A stretch of 41,308 bases of DNA from Gracilibacillus halophilus YIM-C55.5 (GCF_000359605.1 NZ_APML01000002.1:1-41308), one strand, 5' to 3'. Positions 31,571-41,163 are shown, counted from the stretch's first letter. Notes: generated by a model from the letters alone, not told the origin. A program made the numbers and translations.

Positions 31571-31598
31571 TTGATTTTTTCCGTAGATTCGATACAAT
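31571..31598 (+). promoter_or_regulatory. Candidate acsA promoter
   Basis: TTGATT (31571-31576) and TACAAT (31593-31598) have a 16-bp spacer. The cre site lies about 35 bp downstream of the -10, in the transcribed leader. Confidence 0.6.
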
Positions 31599-31631
31599 TG
31601 AATTAGATCCTTAAACAAGGTTCTTTTATTT

Positions 31632-31645
31632 TGCAAACGTTTACA
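31632..31645. promoter_or_regulatory. CcpA cre site in the acsA leader
   Basis: TGCAAACGTTTACA matches the cre consensus TGNAANCGNTNNCA at every fixed position. B. subtilis acsA is CcpA-repressed through cre (established), so the same glucose control is expected here. Confidence 0.85.
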
Positions 31646-31667
31646 AATTTCTGGAGAGGTGATGAAG

Positions 31668-33383
31668 ATGGAAACGACTACGATTGATGTCCGTCAAGGA
31701 GATTTTAATGTAGAGGATGTTGAGACTTTACGTAAAGATTTCAATTGGGAAGAAATGAAAGCAACCTTTAGTTGGTATCATACAGGAAAAGTCAATATGG
31801 CATATGAAGCGATTGATCGTCATGCAGAAAATCCAAATAAAAAAGATCAAATAGCGTTACTGTATTCATCACCAAAGCGAGAAGAGTCACTCACATTTGA
31901 TCAATTACGTAAACGAAGTAATCAATTTGCCAATGTATTAAAAAAGTATCATGTAAACAAAGGGGACCGTGTGTTCTTATTTATGCCAAGAAGCCCTGAA
32001 TTTTATGCTAGTTTCTTTGGTATATTGAAAGTAGGTGCTGTTGCTGGCCCGTTATTTGAAGCATTTATGGAGCAAGCCGTTCGCGACCGTTTAGAGGATA
32101 GTCAAGCTTCGATGTTAATTACGACACCCGAACTATTAGAACGTGTCCCTGTTGATGAATTACCAGATTTAGAGAAAATTGTACTCGTTGGTGCAACGGG
32201 GGTTGATGTAAGTAACTATATTGACTTTGATCATGAAATGGAAGGTGCTTCCGAATCGTTTGACATCGAATGGGTTGATTTAGAAGACGGTATGGTAATG
32301 CATTACACCTCTGGTTCGACAGGAAAGCCGAAAGGAGTCTATCATGTCCATCATGCGATGATTCAGCATTATGCTACGGGCAAATGGGTACTGGACTTGA
32401 CAGAAGATGATGTGTATTGGTGTACAGCAGATCCAGGTTGGGTGACTGGCACGAGTTATGGTATTTTTGCTCCGTGGTTGAATGGGGTAACCAACGTCAT
32501 ACGTGGTGGTCGTTACTCTCCTGAATCTTGGTATGAAACGTTAGCCAAATATGATGTGACGGTTTGGTATACAGCACCAACAGCATTACGGAAATTAATG
32601 AGTGCAGGGAAAGATATTGCTAAACAGTATGATTTGTCGAAAGTTCGTCATATATTAAGTGTAGGTGAACCGCTGAATCCTGAAGTGATTACATGGGCAT
32701 TGGATGCTTATGATCGACGGATTCATGATACGTGGTGGATGACTGAAACAGGTGCGATGTTAATTGTGAATTTACCTTGTATGGAAATACGTCCTGGCTC
32801 CATGGGCAAACCGATCCCTGGTGTAGAAGCATCGATTATCGATGATGATGGAAATGAACTTCCACCTTATCAAATGGGTAATTTAGCGGTGAAAGAAGGT
32901 TGGCCTTCGATGATGCGCGCGATTTGGAAACGACCTGAGAAATATAACAGTTATTTTATAAATGGTTGGTATGTATCAGGAGATAGTGCATATATGGACG
33001 AAGATGGCTACTTTTGGTTCCAAGGACGTCTAGATGATGTGATTAATACATCGGGTGAAAGAGTTGGACCATTTGAAGTGGAAAGTAAATTAATCGAACA
33101 CCATGCTGTATCCGAAGCTGGAGTGATTGGTAAACCAGATGCAGAACGTGGTGAAATCATAAAGGCGTTTATTACACTTAATCCTGGTTATGAGAAAGAC
33201 GACGCTTTATTAGAAGAGATTCGTCAATATGTCAAAACTGGATTAAGTGCACATGCCGCTCCTCGAGAAATTGAAATTACCGATACTATTCCGAAAACGA
33301 GAAGCGGGAAAATCATGCGCCGTTTGTTAAAGTCGTGGGAGCTTGGGCTGCCAACTGGAGATACATCTACTTTAGAAGAATAA
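31668..33383 (+). CDS. acsA: Acetyl-CoA synthetase (AMP-forming)
   Basis: This 571-residue enzyme converts acetate, ATP and CoA to acetyl-CoA via acetyl-AMP. The AMP-binding loop is YTSGSTGKPKG, followed by the adenylate-forming motifs DTWWMTETG and GDSAYMDEDGYFWFQGR. The C-terminal PKTRSGKIMRR holds the lysine that acetyltransferase AcuA acetylates in B. subtilis. Strong resemblance to B. subtilis AcsA throughout. ATG 31668 is preferred (GGAGAGGTGATGA upstream); 31659 and 31662 are alternatives. It is divergent from the ger operon and ends at a terminator shared with hmp. Confidence 0.95.
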   Translation: METTTIDVRQGDFNVEDVETLRKDFNWEEMKATFSWYHTGKVNMAYEAIDRHAENPNKKDQIALLYSSPKREESLTFDQLRKRSNQFANVLKKYHVNKGDRVFLFMPRSPEFYASFFGILKVGAVAGPLFEAFMEQAVRDRLEDSQASMLITTPELLERVPVDELPDLEKIVLVGATGVDVSNYIDFDHEMEGASESFDIEWVDLEDGMVMHYTSGSTGKPKGVYHVHHAMIQHYATGKWVLDLTEDDVYWCTADPGWVTGTSYGIFAPWLNGVTNVIRGGRYSPESWYETLAKYDVTVWYTAPTALRKLMSAGKDIAKQYDLSKVRHILSVGEPLNPEVITWALDAYDRRIHDTWWMTETGAMLIVNLPCMEIRPGSMGKPIPGVEASIIDDDGNELPPYQMGNLAVKEGWPSMMRAIWKRPEKYNSYFINGWYVSGDSAYMDEDGYFWFQGRLDDVINTSGERVGPFEVESKLIEHHAVSEAGVIGKPDAERGEIIKAFITLNPGYEKDDALLEEIRQYVKTGLSAHAAPREIEITDTIPKTRSGKIMRRLLKSWELGLPTGDTSTLEE

Positions 33384-33392
33384 GTTGATCAT

Positions 33393-33432
33393 GAGGCTGT
33401 CCCTAGTGTTTACTGGGAGTCAGCCTCTTTTT
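33393..33432. terminator. Terminator between acsA and hmp
   Basis: GAGGCTG (33393-33399) and CAGCCTC (33421-33427), with an inner TCCC/GGGA pairing, followed by TTTTT. It may also serve hmp on the other strand. Confidence 0.85.
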
Positions 33433-33445
33433 CATTTGGCATACG

Positions 33446-34666
33446 TTAGTCTAGGCTTCCTTTTGGGCCGAAAAATTCATAGTGGATATCATCAGGATTC
33501 ACATCCCAAGTAGCTAATGCTTGATTGATGGCTTTCATAAATGGCTGTGGTCCACAGAAATAAAAAGATGCTTCTTTTGTTGGAAGAATCGATTGTAACC
33601 ATTCAAGCGTCACATAGCCGGTTTTATCACATTGGTTTGTATCTTCTGGGCGTTCATAAACGACATAGCTACGCACTTGTGGATGTTTCTCTGAAATCTC
33701 AGCAACTTGCTTTTTTAAGCCGTGCACACGTTCATGTTGGGCTGCATGAATGTAGTAAATGTCTCGATCAGGTTGTGAATGCACAGCGGTTTCTAACATA
33801 CTCGTAAGTGGTGTCAGACCAACGCCACCGCTTATTAATACAAGCGGTTTTGTTTTATGATCTAAGACAAAATCCCCTGCTGGTGCACTAATCGAGATGA
33901 TATCTCCTTGTTCAACGGATTGGTGTAAATAAGATGAGACAACACCTGCTGCCTGACCACCCATTGCATCTTCACGTTTAATGCTAATTCGGAAATATTC
34001 TTGATTTGGTCGACACGATAAACTATATTGCCGTTGACACGTATAAGGTAGGTCGGGGATATCAACTTTCACCGTGATATATTGCCCGGGTTGATATGTC
34101 GGAATGGCTCCACCATCCGCTGGTTTTAAATAAAAAGATGTAATTACATCGCTCTCTTTCTCTTTAGCGACGATGGTAAAATCACGATAACCTACCCATC
34201 CACCTTCTGTTTGTTGAACCTCTTGATACATATCTTCTTCCACATCGATAAATACTTGGGCAATTTGCTGATAGGCTTTTTCCCATGCATCAATAATATC
34301 GTCTGTTGCAGCATCTCCTAATACATCTTGCATCGCAGCTAATAAGTTCTCACCGACAATCGGATAATGTTCCGGTTGGATATTTAAACTACGGTGCTTA
34401 TGAGCAATTTGTTTCACTTCAGGTAAAATCGTTTCTAACTGATCAATATTTGCTGCTGCGGCATATACCGCATTCGCAAGCGCTTGTGGTTGATTTCCTA
34501 TCCGTTGATTGGTTTGGTTAAAAATGTTCTTTAATTCAGGATGTTTGTGAAATAGTCGCTGGTAAAATCGAGATGTGATATCTTTCCCATACTTTTCTAA
34601 TACTGGGACCGTGCTTTTTACCGTTTCAATGGTTTGTTGATCTAATTCAGTGGCTGTAGACATCAT
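33446..34666 (-). CDS. hmp: Flavohemoglobin, nitric oxide dioxygenase
   Basis: This 406-residue enzyme turns NO and O2 to nitrate with NAD(P)H and FAD. The globin domain (about 1-145) has distal Tyr35 in RFYQRLF and a proximal His near residue 91 in HKHRSLNIQPEHYPIVGENLL. The FAD domain has RQYSLS, and the NAD domain has LISGGVGLTPLTSML and FYFCGPQPFM. The start is ATG 34666 (or the next ATG, 34663) behind AAAAGGAGTGGATAG. A perfect NsrR box overlaps its promoter region, and nsrR is divergent next door. Confidence 0.97.
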   Translation of the reverse strand: MMSTATELDQQTIETVKSTVPVLEKYGKDITSRFYQRLFHKHPELKNIFNQTNQRIGNQPQALANAVYAAAANIDQLETILPEVKQIAHKHRSLNIQPEHYPIVGENLLAAMQDVLGDAATDDIIDAWEKAYQQIAQVFIDVEEDMYQEVQQTEGGWVGYRDFTIVAKEKESDVITSFYLKPADGGAIPTYQPGQYITVKVDIPDLPYTCQRQYSLSCRPNQEYFRISIKREDAMGGQAAGVVSSYLHQSVEQGDIISISAPAGDFVLDHKTKPLVLISGGVGLTPLTSMLETAVHSQPDRDIYYIHAAQHERVHGLKKQVAEISEKHPQVRSYVVYERPEDTNQCDKTGYVTLEWLQSILPTKEASFYFCGPQPFMKAINQALATWDVNPDDIHYEFFGPKGSLD

Positions 34667-34685
34667 CTATCCACTCCTTTTAAAC

Positions 34686-34702
34686 ATGTATTTTTAATAC
34701 AT
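34686..34702. promoter_or_regulatory. NsrR operator upstream of hmp
   Basis: The palindrome ATGTATTTTTAATACAT (7-bp arms, 3-bp centre) matches the Bacillus NsrR box type (ATGTATTT...AATACAT). It starts just downstream of the hmp -10, so binding would block initiation. The iron-sulfur form of NsrR represses hmp until NO arrives (established in B. subtilis). Confidence 0.9.
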
Positions 34703-34706
34703 CTTT

Positions 34707-34736
34707 ATTGTATAGAAAATAGTTCCACAGGTTCAA
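34707..34736 (-). promoter_or_regulatory. Sigma-A promoter of hmp
   Basis: On the minus strand TTGAAC (complement of 34731-34736) and TACAAT (complement of 34707-34712) have an 18-bp spacer. Confidence 0.7.
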
Positions 34737-34835
34737 TAGGAAAACAGAGAAAAGTATGACAATTCTGTTAAGTGGAGATGGTCAGATCAACAAAAGTCCG
34801 TTAAAATAAGAGAGGAAGGGAAAGGAGCAAAAGAC

Positions 34836-35270
34836 ATGCGGCTAAAAAAATATACCGATTACGCGTTACGTGTACTAATGTATAGTGCAACGCATGATAA
34901 TAGAAAAGTGAGTATTAAGGAAATTGCTGATACATTTTATATTTCAACAGAACATATTCGAAAAGTCGTTCATCAATTGAGTCAATATGAATATATCGAA
35001 ACGACAAGAGGGCGAAATGGTGGCATTGTATTATCAAAATCACCAGCATCAATTAATATTGGAGCGGTGATTCGAGTGATGGAAAATGATTTTTATTTAT
35101 TAGAATGTTTTGATGAGGAGCATAATCAATGTGTCATTACACCAGCTTGTCATTTGCGACATGCTGTTGGTAAGGCGATGCATGCGTTCTTTCAAGTGCT
35201 TGATCAATATACGCTAGCAGATTTAGTGGTCAATAAAGATCAATTACGGACACTAATGGAAGATCATTGA
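34836..35270 (+). CDS. nsrR: NO-sensing Rrf2-family repressor NsrR
   Basis: This 144-residue Rrf2 protein has an N-terminal winged helix (MRLKKYTDYALRVLMYSA, with the recognition region STEHIRKVVHQL). Three cysteines (Cys91, Cys99, Cys105) are spaced as in NsrR for an iron-sulfur cluster. The cluster reacts with NO and the protein releases DNA. The ATG at 34836 follows GGGAAAGGAGCAAAAGAC. Placement beside hmp, with an NsrR box between the two, strongly supports the name. In B. subtilis nsrR and hmp are unlinked, so this pairing is a local arrangement. Confidence 0.95.
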   Translation: MRLKKYTDYALRVLMYSATHDNRKVSIKEIADTFYISTEHIRKVVHQLSQYEYIETTRGRNGGIVLSKSPASINIGAVIRVMENDFYLLECFDEEHNQCVITPACHLRHAVGKAMHAFFQVLDQYTLADLVVNKDQLRTLMEDH

Positions 35271-35306
35271 AGAAAGAGATGGGCTCTGTTTACTCCATCT
35301 CTTTCT
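35271..35306. terminator. Bidirectional terminator between nsrR and yaaH
   Basis: AGAAAGAGATGG (35271-35282) and CCATCTCTTTCT (35295-35306) form a 12-bp stem followed by TTTTC on the plus strand. The right arm overlaps the last codons and stop of the minus-strand yaaH gene. Confidence 0.88.
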
Positions 35307-36585
35307 TTTCGATCGTAAAGTTATCATCTAACAATAGCCAGTTTTGTGGGAAAGCTAGCCCTAATTTCCAATAACTAATCCCGCGCAAGTTCTTTTCTTT
35401 AATGAGGTCAAATTTTGCTTGAATGGATCGAGCATCTTCAAACCATACTTCATGACGGTTCCCTTCTGCATCTGTGTAAAAAAAGAACGGTGCCTGTGCT
35501 TCTTCATCAAACTCAATGGTTTGGTTATATTCTCGTGCTAATTGGACGGCTCTTTGAGGGCTGACCGCTTCAGCAATGTCTCCGCCAGGTTCATAAGGCA
35601 ATGTCCAATCGTATCCATATAAATTTTGTCCAAGTAAAATTTTTGATGCAGGCATTTCCGTTAATGCATAGTTCACGACATCTGTAACCGGGCCAATAGG
35701 TGATACCGCTCGGGGTGGTCCGCCACTATATCCCCATTCATAGGTCATTAATACGACGAAATCAACAATGTCTCCATGTGCCTGATAATCATGCGCCTCG
35801 TACCATTGTCCTTCTTGCTCAGCACTTGTTTTAGGTGCGAGTGCTGTAGATAGCATTAAGTTATTTTCTTGTAATCGTTGTTTCGCTTTACGTAAAAAGG
35901 CGTTATAGTTTTGACGCGTGTCAGCAGGCAAAAATTCAAAATCAAAATGAACGTCTCCGTATCCCTGTTGATTCGCTACTCGAACAATTTCATCTAACAA
36001 TCGGTTTTGTACGTCTTCGTTCGTAACGATGATGCGTCCCAGCTCTTGGCTAAAACCACCCTCTTCTAGATTCGTGACGACTAGCATCCGAACAGTATTT
36101 GCTTGATTTGTAATGCTAGCAAATTGATTTAAGGGTGGAGGTGTAAGGTTTCCTTCTCTTGTCACTCGGTATGAGAATGGTGCTAAATAAGTTAATTGAT
36201 TGGCATGTTTACGGACAGCATTTTCTAAAGTATCTGATACGCTATCTCCGGTTGGCTCTGCATACGCATTGACTTCAATGGTAGGTTTTGCTCTTTCGGG
36301 AATATATAATCTTGTTCCGATCGACAATGGTTGATACATATTGATTTGATTCACATTGGCTAGCTCACTCGCTGTAAGACCAAATCGTTGGCTAATGGAA
36401 TAAAGACTATCACCAGCTTGAACCGTGTAAAAATCACCGTAAATCGGAATCACTAATGTTTGCCCGACAACTAAAGAATTTTCAGGATTGATTTCATTGG
36501 CACTGGCAATTGTGTTATACGTGATCCCGTATTGATTGGCGATGGAATAAAGACTGTCTCCTTGTTGCACAACATAAATTTCCAC
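35290..36585 (-). CDS. yaaH: Spore peptidoglycan hydrolase YaaH/SleL (LysM + GH18)
   Basis: This 431-residue protein has two N-terminal LysM modules (about residues 3-47 and 50-95, each with VxxGDSLYSI) for peptidoglycan binding. A glycosyl hydrolase family 18 barrel follows, with YGDVHFDFEFLP holding the catalytic Glu of DxDxE. Family members (YaaH, SleL) degrade spore cortex as N-acetylglucosaminidases and coat-associated proteins. The start is GTG 36585, behind AAAGGGGACACGTTTT; a longer in-frame reading from 36645 adds 20 residues before the LysM and is rejected. It is convergent with nsrR and sits before tadA as in B. subtilis. Confidence 0.92.
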   Translation of the reverse strand: MEIYVVQQGDSLYSIANQYGITYNTIASANEINPENSLVVGQTLVIPIYGDFYTVQAGDSLYSISQRFGLTASELANVNQINMYQPLSIGTRLYIPERAKPTIEVNAYAEPTGDSVSDTLENAVRKHANQLTYLAPFSYRVTREGNLTPPPLNQFASITNQANTVRMLVVTNLEEGGFSQELGRIIVTNEDVQNRLLDEIVRVANQQGYGDVHFDFEFLPADTRQNYNAFLRKAKQRLQENNLMLSTALAPKTSAEQEGQWYEAHDYQAHGDIVDFVVLMTYEWGYSGGPPRAVSPIGPVTDVVNYALTEMPASKILLGQNLYGYDWTLPYEPGGDIAEAVSPQRAVQLAREYNQTIEFDEEAQAPFFFYTDAEGNRHEVWFEDARSIQAKFDLIKEKNLRGISYWKLGLAFPQNWLLLDDNFTIEKKEME

Positions 36586-36748
36586 AAAACGTGTCCCCTT
36601 TCTTTCACTATATGGGATGTATGAAGCGAGATACGGTCTATCCATACTATATGAAACAAAAAAGAATTTAGAACGATAGGTTTTGACTTGCGCGAAGGTT
36701 TCAGTTTTTGTACGTTGAAAGAAGGAAAAACGAAACGAACAGGCATAA

Positions 36749-37233
<485 letters not shown>

Positions 37234-37270
37234 AGAATTTATTTTGGATGAAGTTAACAGTCCATTGTCA

Positions 37271-37299
37271 TTGCATTTTTTATTAAAACGCGTTATACT
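37271..37299 (+). promoter_or_regulatory. Promoter of SRP RNA
   Basis: TTGCAT (37271-37276), a 17-bp spacer, TATACT (37294-37299). A perfect inverted repeat TTGCGC/GCGCAA (37305-37324) sits at the expected transcript 5' end. Confidence 0.8.
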
Positions 37300-37339
37300 A
37301 AGTATTGCGCTTTAATTAGCGCAAATGAATATGTTAGCA

Positions 37340-37615
37340 AATTTGCCGTGCTAGGTGGGGAGGTAGCGGTGCCCTGTACTCGCAATCCGCTATAGCGAGG
37401 CTGAATTCCCTTGCTGAGGTGGCCTCACTTTAAGGTCTGCCTTAAGGGAGTAGTGTGGACACTTAGGTCCTGCGCAACAGGAACTCGTGAACCATGTCAG
37501 GTCCGGAAGGAAGCAGCATTAAGCGATTCTTCTTGTGTGCCGCGGGGAAGCCTGGGTCGAGCTACAAACTTAAGTAACGCTTAGGGTGAAGTCATCAAGC
37601 TTGGGGCACGGCTTT
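37340..37615 (+). ncRNA. scr: Signal recognition particle RNA (Bacillus type, with Alu domain)
   Basis: This RNA of about 270 nt begins GCCGTGCTAGGTGGGGAGGT and ends GGGGCACGGC, so its ends pair (GCCGTGC at 37345 with GCACGGC at 37606). It has the conserved S-domain core GTCAGGTCCGGAAGGAAGCAG near 37496. The long form with an Alu domain is typical of Bacilli. It binds Ffh and targets proteins to the membrane. It lies between tadA and dnaX as in B. subtilis. The exact ends are approximate. Confidence 0.96.
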
Positions 37616-37631
37616 ATATAATGTCCATACA

Positions 37632-37663
37632 CCTCTTGTTTTTTAAAAAGCAAGAGGTTTTTT
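37632..37663 (+). terminator. Terminator after SRP RNA
   Basis: CCTCTTG (37632-37638) and CAAGAGG (37651-37657), A/T-rich loop, then six T. Confidence 0.9.
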
Positions 37664-37755
37664 GTATAACATACGTTTACTACTCGTGATTTAAGTCAGG
37701 ATTTGCTACAATAAATGTACAAGTAGGTATTAGCTGTAAAAGGAGACTATCATAA

Positions 37756-39446
37756 ATGGCCTATCAAGCATTATATCGCGTGTGGCGACCGCGGAATTTT
37801 GAAGATGTAGTTGGACAAACACATATTACTCGAACCTTACAAAACGGTATTATGCAGGATAAATTTTCGCATGCCTACTTATTTTCTGGACCACGAGGAA
37901 CGGGAAAAACAAGTGCAGCAAAAATCTTTGCGAAAGCAGTCAATTGTGAGAATGGGCCTGCATTCGAACCGTGTAATGAATGTGACGCTTGTTAGGTATT
38001 CAAGACGGATCAAACGCTGATGTGGTTGAAATTGATGCCGCTTCAAACAATGGTGTCGAGCAAATTCGTGATATTCGAGATAAAGTGAAATTTGCACCAA
38101 GTACGGTCACATATAAAGTCTATATTATTGATGAAGTGCATATGTTATCAATCGGTGCATTTAATGCTTTATTAAAAACATTAGAAGAACCACCGAAGCA
38201 TGTCATCTTTATTTTAGCAACAACCGAGCCTCACAAAATTCCGCTGACAATCATTTCACGATGTCAACGATTCGATTTTAAACGAATTTCCCAATCGGCC
38301 ATGGTGGAACGCATGCGGGATATTGTTCAGAAAGAGGGCATAGAAGTAGCAGGCGATGCTTTAGAAGCAGTTGCTTTATCTGCAGAAGGCGGGATGCGCG
38401 ATGCATTAAGTTTGCTAGACCAAGCCGTATCTTATAGTGAAGCGCAAGTGGTATTAGATGACGTATTAGCTGTAACTGGAGCTGTCTCCCAAGCGCAATT
38501 AGCAGAAATTACACAAGCTTTACATGAAAAGAACGTCCATGAAGCGTTAGTAGCCATTGACCGATTTATTCAAAATGGAAAAGATCCTGGACGATTTGTG
38601 TTTGACTTCATTTATTATTTGCGCGATATTTTGTTATACCAATCTGCGCCTTCTTTAGAAAATGTGCTAGAACGAGCGGTGGTAGATGAAACGTTTCAAC
38701 AATTAGCTGATGCATTAGATGGGGATTGGATTCAACAAGCCATTCAAGAATTAAATCGTTGTCAACAAGATATGAAATGGACCAATAGCCCGAAAGTATT
38801 TATGGAAGTTGCGATGTTGAAAATTTGTGATGCACAATCAAATTCGGCTACACAGCCATCGAGTCAACATGGGTCCTATGATCAATTATTAGAAAAGGTC
38901 ACGCAATTAGAGAAAACCGTGCAACAGTTGCAACAACAACCGCATCAAGTAGAGGAAAAACAAAAAACAGAAACGAACAAACGAACAGGATCATCCAACC
39001 GAAAAAGTTATAAAATTCCATATGATCGAATCCGTAAAGTGATGAATCATGCATCAAAACAATCGTTGAAACATGTGAAATCACAATGGTCTCGTTTTAT
39101 GGAAACGGTGAAAAAACAAAGTGCACCGGCGCATGCGACCATTCAAAATAGCGATCCGTGTGCCGCGTCTGAAGAGGTTTTGATTTTATCGTTTAAATAT
39201 GAAATTCATTGTTCGCTTGCACTTGAGCATAAACAAACGATAGAATTAATATTATCGGATATAATGGGAGCATCGTTCACTTTCATTCCAATCCCAGAAA
39301 ATGACTGGAAGCATTTGCGCGAAGAATATATACGTAAGCAAAATCAGTCGTCAGACAACAAGGAAGACACAACAGATGAATCAGATCCAGTCATTGAAGA
39401 AGCTCGTAAATTAGTAGGCGATGATTTGTTAGAAATACATGATTAA
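37756..39446 (+). CDS. dnaX: DNA polymerase III gamma/tau subunit, with a one-base frameshift
   Basis: This clamp-loader ATPase is about 563 aa when repaired. ATG 37756 follows AAAAGGAGACTATCATAA. Walker A GPRGTGKTSAAKIFAKA and zinc-finger cysteines are in the first part. Translation then stops at 37993 because TGTTAGG occurs where TGTTTAGG would read CDACLGIQDGS. The second part continues in the next frame with VVEIDAASNNGVEQIRDIRD and DEVHMLSIGAFNALLKTLEEPP. The missing T is within 37992-37993. No -1 slippery heptamer is present at the break. Essential gene, so an error in the sequence is likely. It is followed by ebfC and recR. Confidence 0.93.
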
Positions 39447-39470
39447 TGAAAATTTTTAGGAGGGATTTCC

Positions 39471-39794
39471 ATGAAAGGCGGAGGAAATATGAATAAGATG
39501 ATGAAACAAATGCAAAAAATGCAAAAAGATATGATGAAAGCGCAAGAAGAATTACAAGACATGTCATTTGAAGCAACTGCTGGTGGTGGAATGGTTAAAG
39601 TCACAGCAAACGGCAAAAAAGAAATCACCGATATTGATATTAGTGAAGAAGTTGTAGATCCGGATGATGTCGAAATGTTACAAGACCTTGTATTAGCAGC
39701 AACAAATGAAGTATTGAAGGAAGTCGAAGAGAAAACAAATGAAACGATGGGACAATTCACGAAAGGTCTTAATTTACCTGGAGGCATGTTCTAG
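39471..39794 (+). CDS. ebfC: Nucleoid-associated protein EbfC/YaaK (YbaB family)
   Basis: This 107-residue protein opens [20 protein letters not shown] and has the YbaB/EbfC signature with [23 protein letters not shown]. Family members are small dimeric DNA-binding proteins. ATG 39471 follows AGGAGGGATTTCC. It is placed between dnaX and recR in nearly all Bacilli and is probably co-transcribed with both. Confidence 0.95.
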   Translation: MKGGGNMNKMMKQMQKMQKDMMKAQEELQDMSFEATAGGGMVKVTANGKKEITDIDISEEVVDPDDVEMLQDLVLAATNEVLKEVEEKTNETMGQFTKGLNLPGGMF

Positions 39795-39806
39795 GAGGAA
39801 TGCATC

Positions 39807-40403
39807 ATGTATTATCCAGAACCGATATCAAGATTAATTGATAGTTTTACAAAATTGCCAGGAATCGGCCCGAAAACTGCCGTCCGCCTGGCATTCTTTG
39901 TGCTGAATATGGAAGAAGATGATGTGCTTGATTTTGCAAAGTCGCTAGCAAATGCAAAACGAGAACTGACGCATTGTAGCAACTGTGGACATATTACCGA
40001 TCAAGATCCATGTGCCATTTGTCAGGATGAGGTACGCGATTCATCGGTTATTTGTGTTGTCCAAGATCCCAAAGATGTGATCGCTATGGAAAAAATGAAA
40101 GAATTTAACGGGCGTTATCATGTACTCCATGGCGCTATTTCCCCGATGGATGGGATTGGGCCAGAAGATATCAATGTGCCGGCATTGATTAATCGATTGA
40201 AAGAGGAAGAAGTAGAAGAATTAATCTTAGCGACGAATCCGAATATTGAAGGGGAAGCAACAGCGATGTATATTTCGAAATTAGTGCGTCCTTCGGGTAT
40301 TCGTACCACTCGCATTGCTCATGGATTACCGATGGGTGGAGACTTAGAATATGCAGATGAAGTCACTTTGTCAAAAGCGCTAGAAGGCAGAAGAGATGTA
40401 TAA
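39807..40403 (+). CDS. recR: Recombination protein RecR
   Basis: This 198-residue ring-forming protein acts with RecF and RecO. A helix-hairpin-helix [14 protein letters not shown] (about 18-31) is followed by a four-cysteine zinc finger [16 protein letters not shown] (about 57-72). A Toprim domain follows, with [13 protein letters not shown], and the C-terminus carries [23 protein letters not shown] 39807 is preceded by TAGGAGGAATGCATC. recF is in the same window. Confidence 0.97.
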   Translation: MYYPEPISRLIDSFTKLPGIGPKTAVRLAFFVLNMEEDDVLDFAKSLANAKRELTHCSNCGHITDQDPCAICQDEVRDSSVICVVQDPKDVIAMEKMKEFNGRYHVLHGAISPMDGIGPEDINVPALINRLKEEEVEELILATNPNIEGEATAMYISKLVRPSGIRTTRIAHGLPMGGDLEYADEVTLSKALEGRRDV

Positions 40404-40417
40404 CAGAAGGTGAGTAA

Positions 40418-40639
40418 ATGAAGCGTGCTAAAAATCTCAAGAAAAAGAATCTAGATCAAGCAATTTTAACGAATATCTTTCAGTTGAAAAAAGAATGGAC
40501 AAATCTTGAAGCCATTATGGAACGAAGTATAGATCCTACGAATTCGGGCTTATACGAATTGGCTGTCAAAAAGGCGAAATACTTTTATTTGATTAGAGAA
40601 GCAAGAAAGAGGGATCTGTCAGCTACGAAAATAAAATAA
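40418..40639 (+). CDS. yaaL: YaaL, DUF2508 family small protein
   Basis: This 73-residue basic, mostly helical protein of the DUF2508/YaaL family opens MKRAKNLKKKNLDQAI and contains YFYLIREARKRDLSA near its end. Its function is not known. It starts 14 nt after recR and stands before bofA, the standard Bacillus order. Confidence 0.88.
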   Translation: MKRAKNLKKKNLDQAILTNIFQLKKEWTNLEAIMERSIDPTNSGLYELAVKKAKYFYLIREARKRDLSATKIK

Positions 40640-40714
40640 GAATCCACGTCTATTTACTCTTCTTATTTCATATAACATGTAATAGAGGATATAAAATAAG
40701 AAGGAGACAAGCAT

Positions 40715-40978
40715 ATGAATGGTTGGATTATAGCTGGATTATTGCTTCTTATCGGATTTTTACTTGTCAAAGGAATACCGGTCCGATTGATGCATGTATT
40801 AGGGAAAGGAACAATGAAAATAACCATTGGATTGTTGTTTTTGTTCTTTTTTAACTTGTTTGGTGCTTCTTTCGGATTGCATATTCCGATTAATGTGTTT
40901 ACGGCAGTGATTGTTGGTCTATTAGGTATACCTGGGATTGCTTCATTAACTGCATTACAAATTTTCGTTATTGGCTAG
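40715..40978 (+). CDS. bofA: Inhibitor of pro-sigma-K processing BofA
   Basis: This 87-residue membrane protein consists of hydrophobic helices (about residues 3-20, 36-52 and 60-85). In B. subtilis BofA holds the intramembrane protease SpoIVFB inactive until a forespore signal arrives, timing sigma-K activation (established). The ATG follows AGAAGGAGACAAGCAT. It confirms a sporulating host and is the last gene before the rRNA operon. Confidence 0.92.
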   Translation: MNGWIIAGLLLLIGFLLVKGIPVRLMHVLGKGTMKITIGLLFLFFFNLFGASFGLHIPINVFTAVIVGLLGIPGIASLTALQIFVIG

Positions 40979-41008
40979 AAGTCTAGTGAAAAGCTAGGCT
41001 TCTTTTTA
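40978..41008 (+). terminator. Terminator after bofA
   Basis: GAAGTCTAG (40978-40986) pairs with CTAGGCTTC (40994-41002), one G-U pair, followed by TTTTT. It overlaps the bofA stop. Confidence 0.88.
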
Positions 41009-41133
41009 TTGGGACAGGCTTTTATATGATGAACATTTCTTCAGTCTAATATGGAATAATGATATCGTAAAGCTTAAAACAGAGATCTATCATTTTTGAT
41101 ATTCAATGGAATATATTTCTGTTAAATTCTCTA

Positions 41134-41163
41134 TTGCATAGCTAAGTTAACGCGTGATATATT
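41134..41163 (+). promoter_or_regulatory. rRNA operon promoter P1
   Basis: TTGCAT (41134-41139) and TATATT (41158-41163) are separated by 18 bp. It is the first of two tandem promoters before the 16S gene, which is beyond the window. 41009-41133 shows no gene. Confidence 0.65.

Noticed and set aside
37981..38000. Programmed ribosomal frameshift in dnaX
   Set aside because: There is no slippery heptamer at the break, and the break lies in the ATPase domain rather than between gamma and tau regions.
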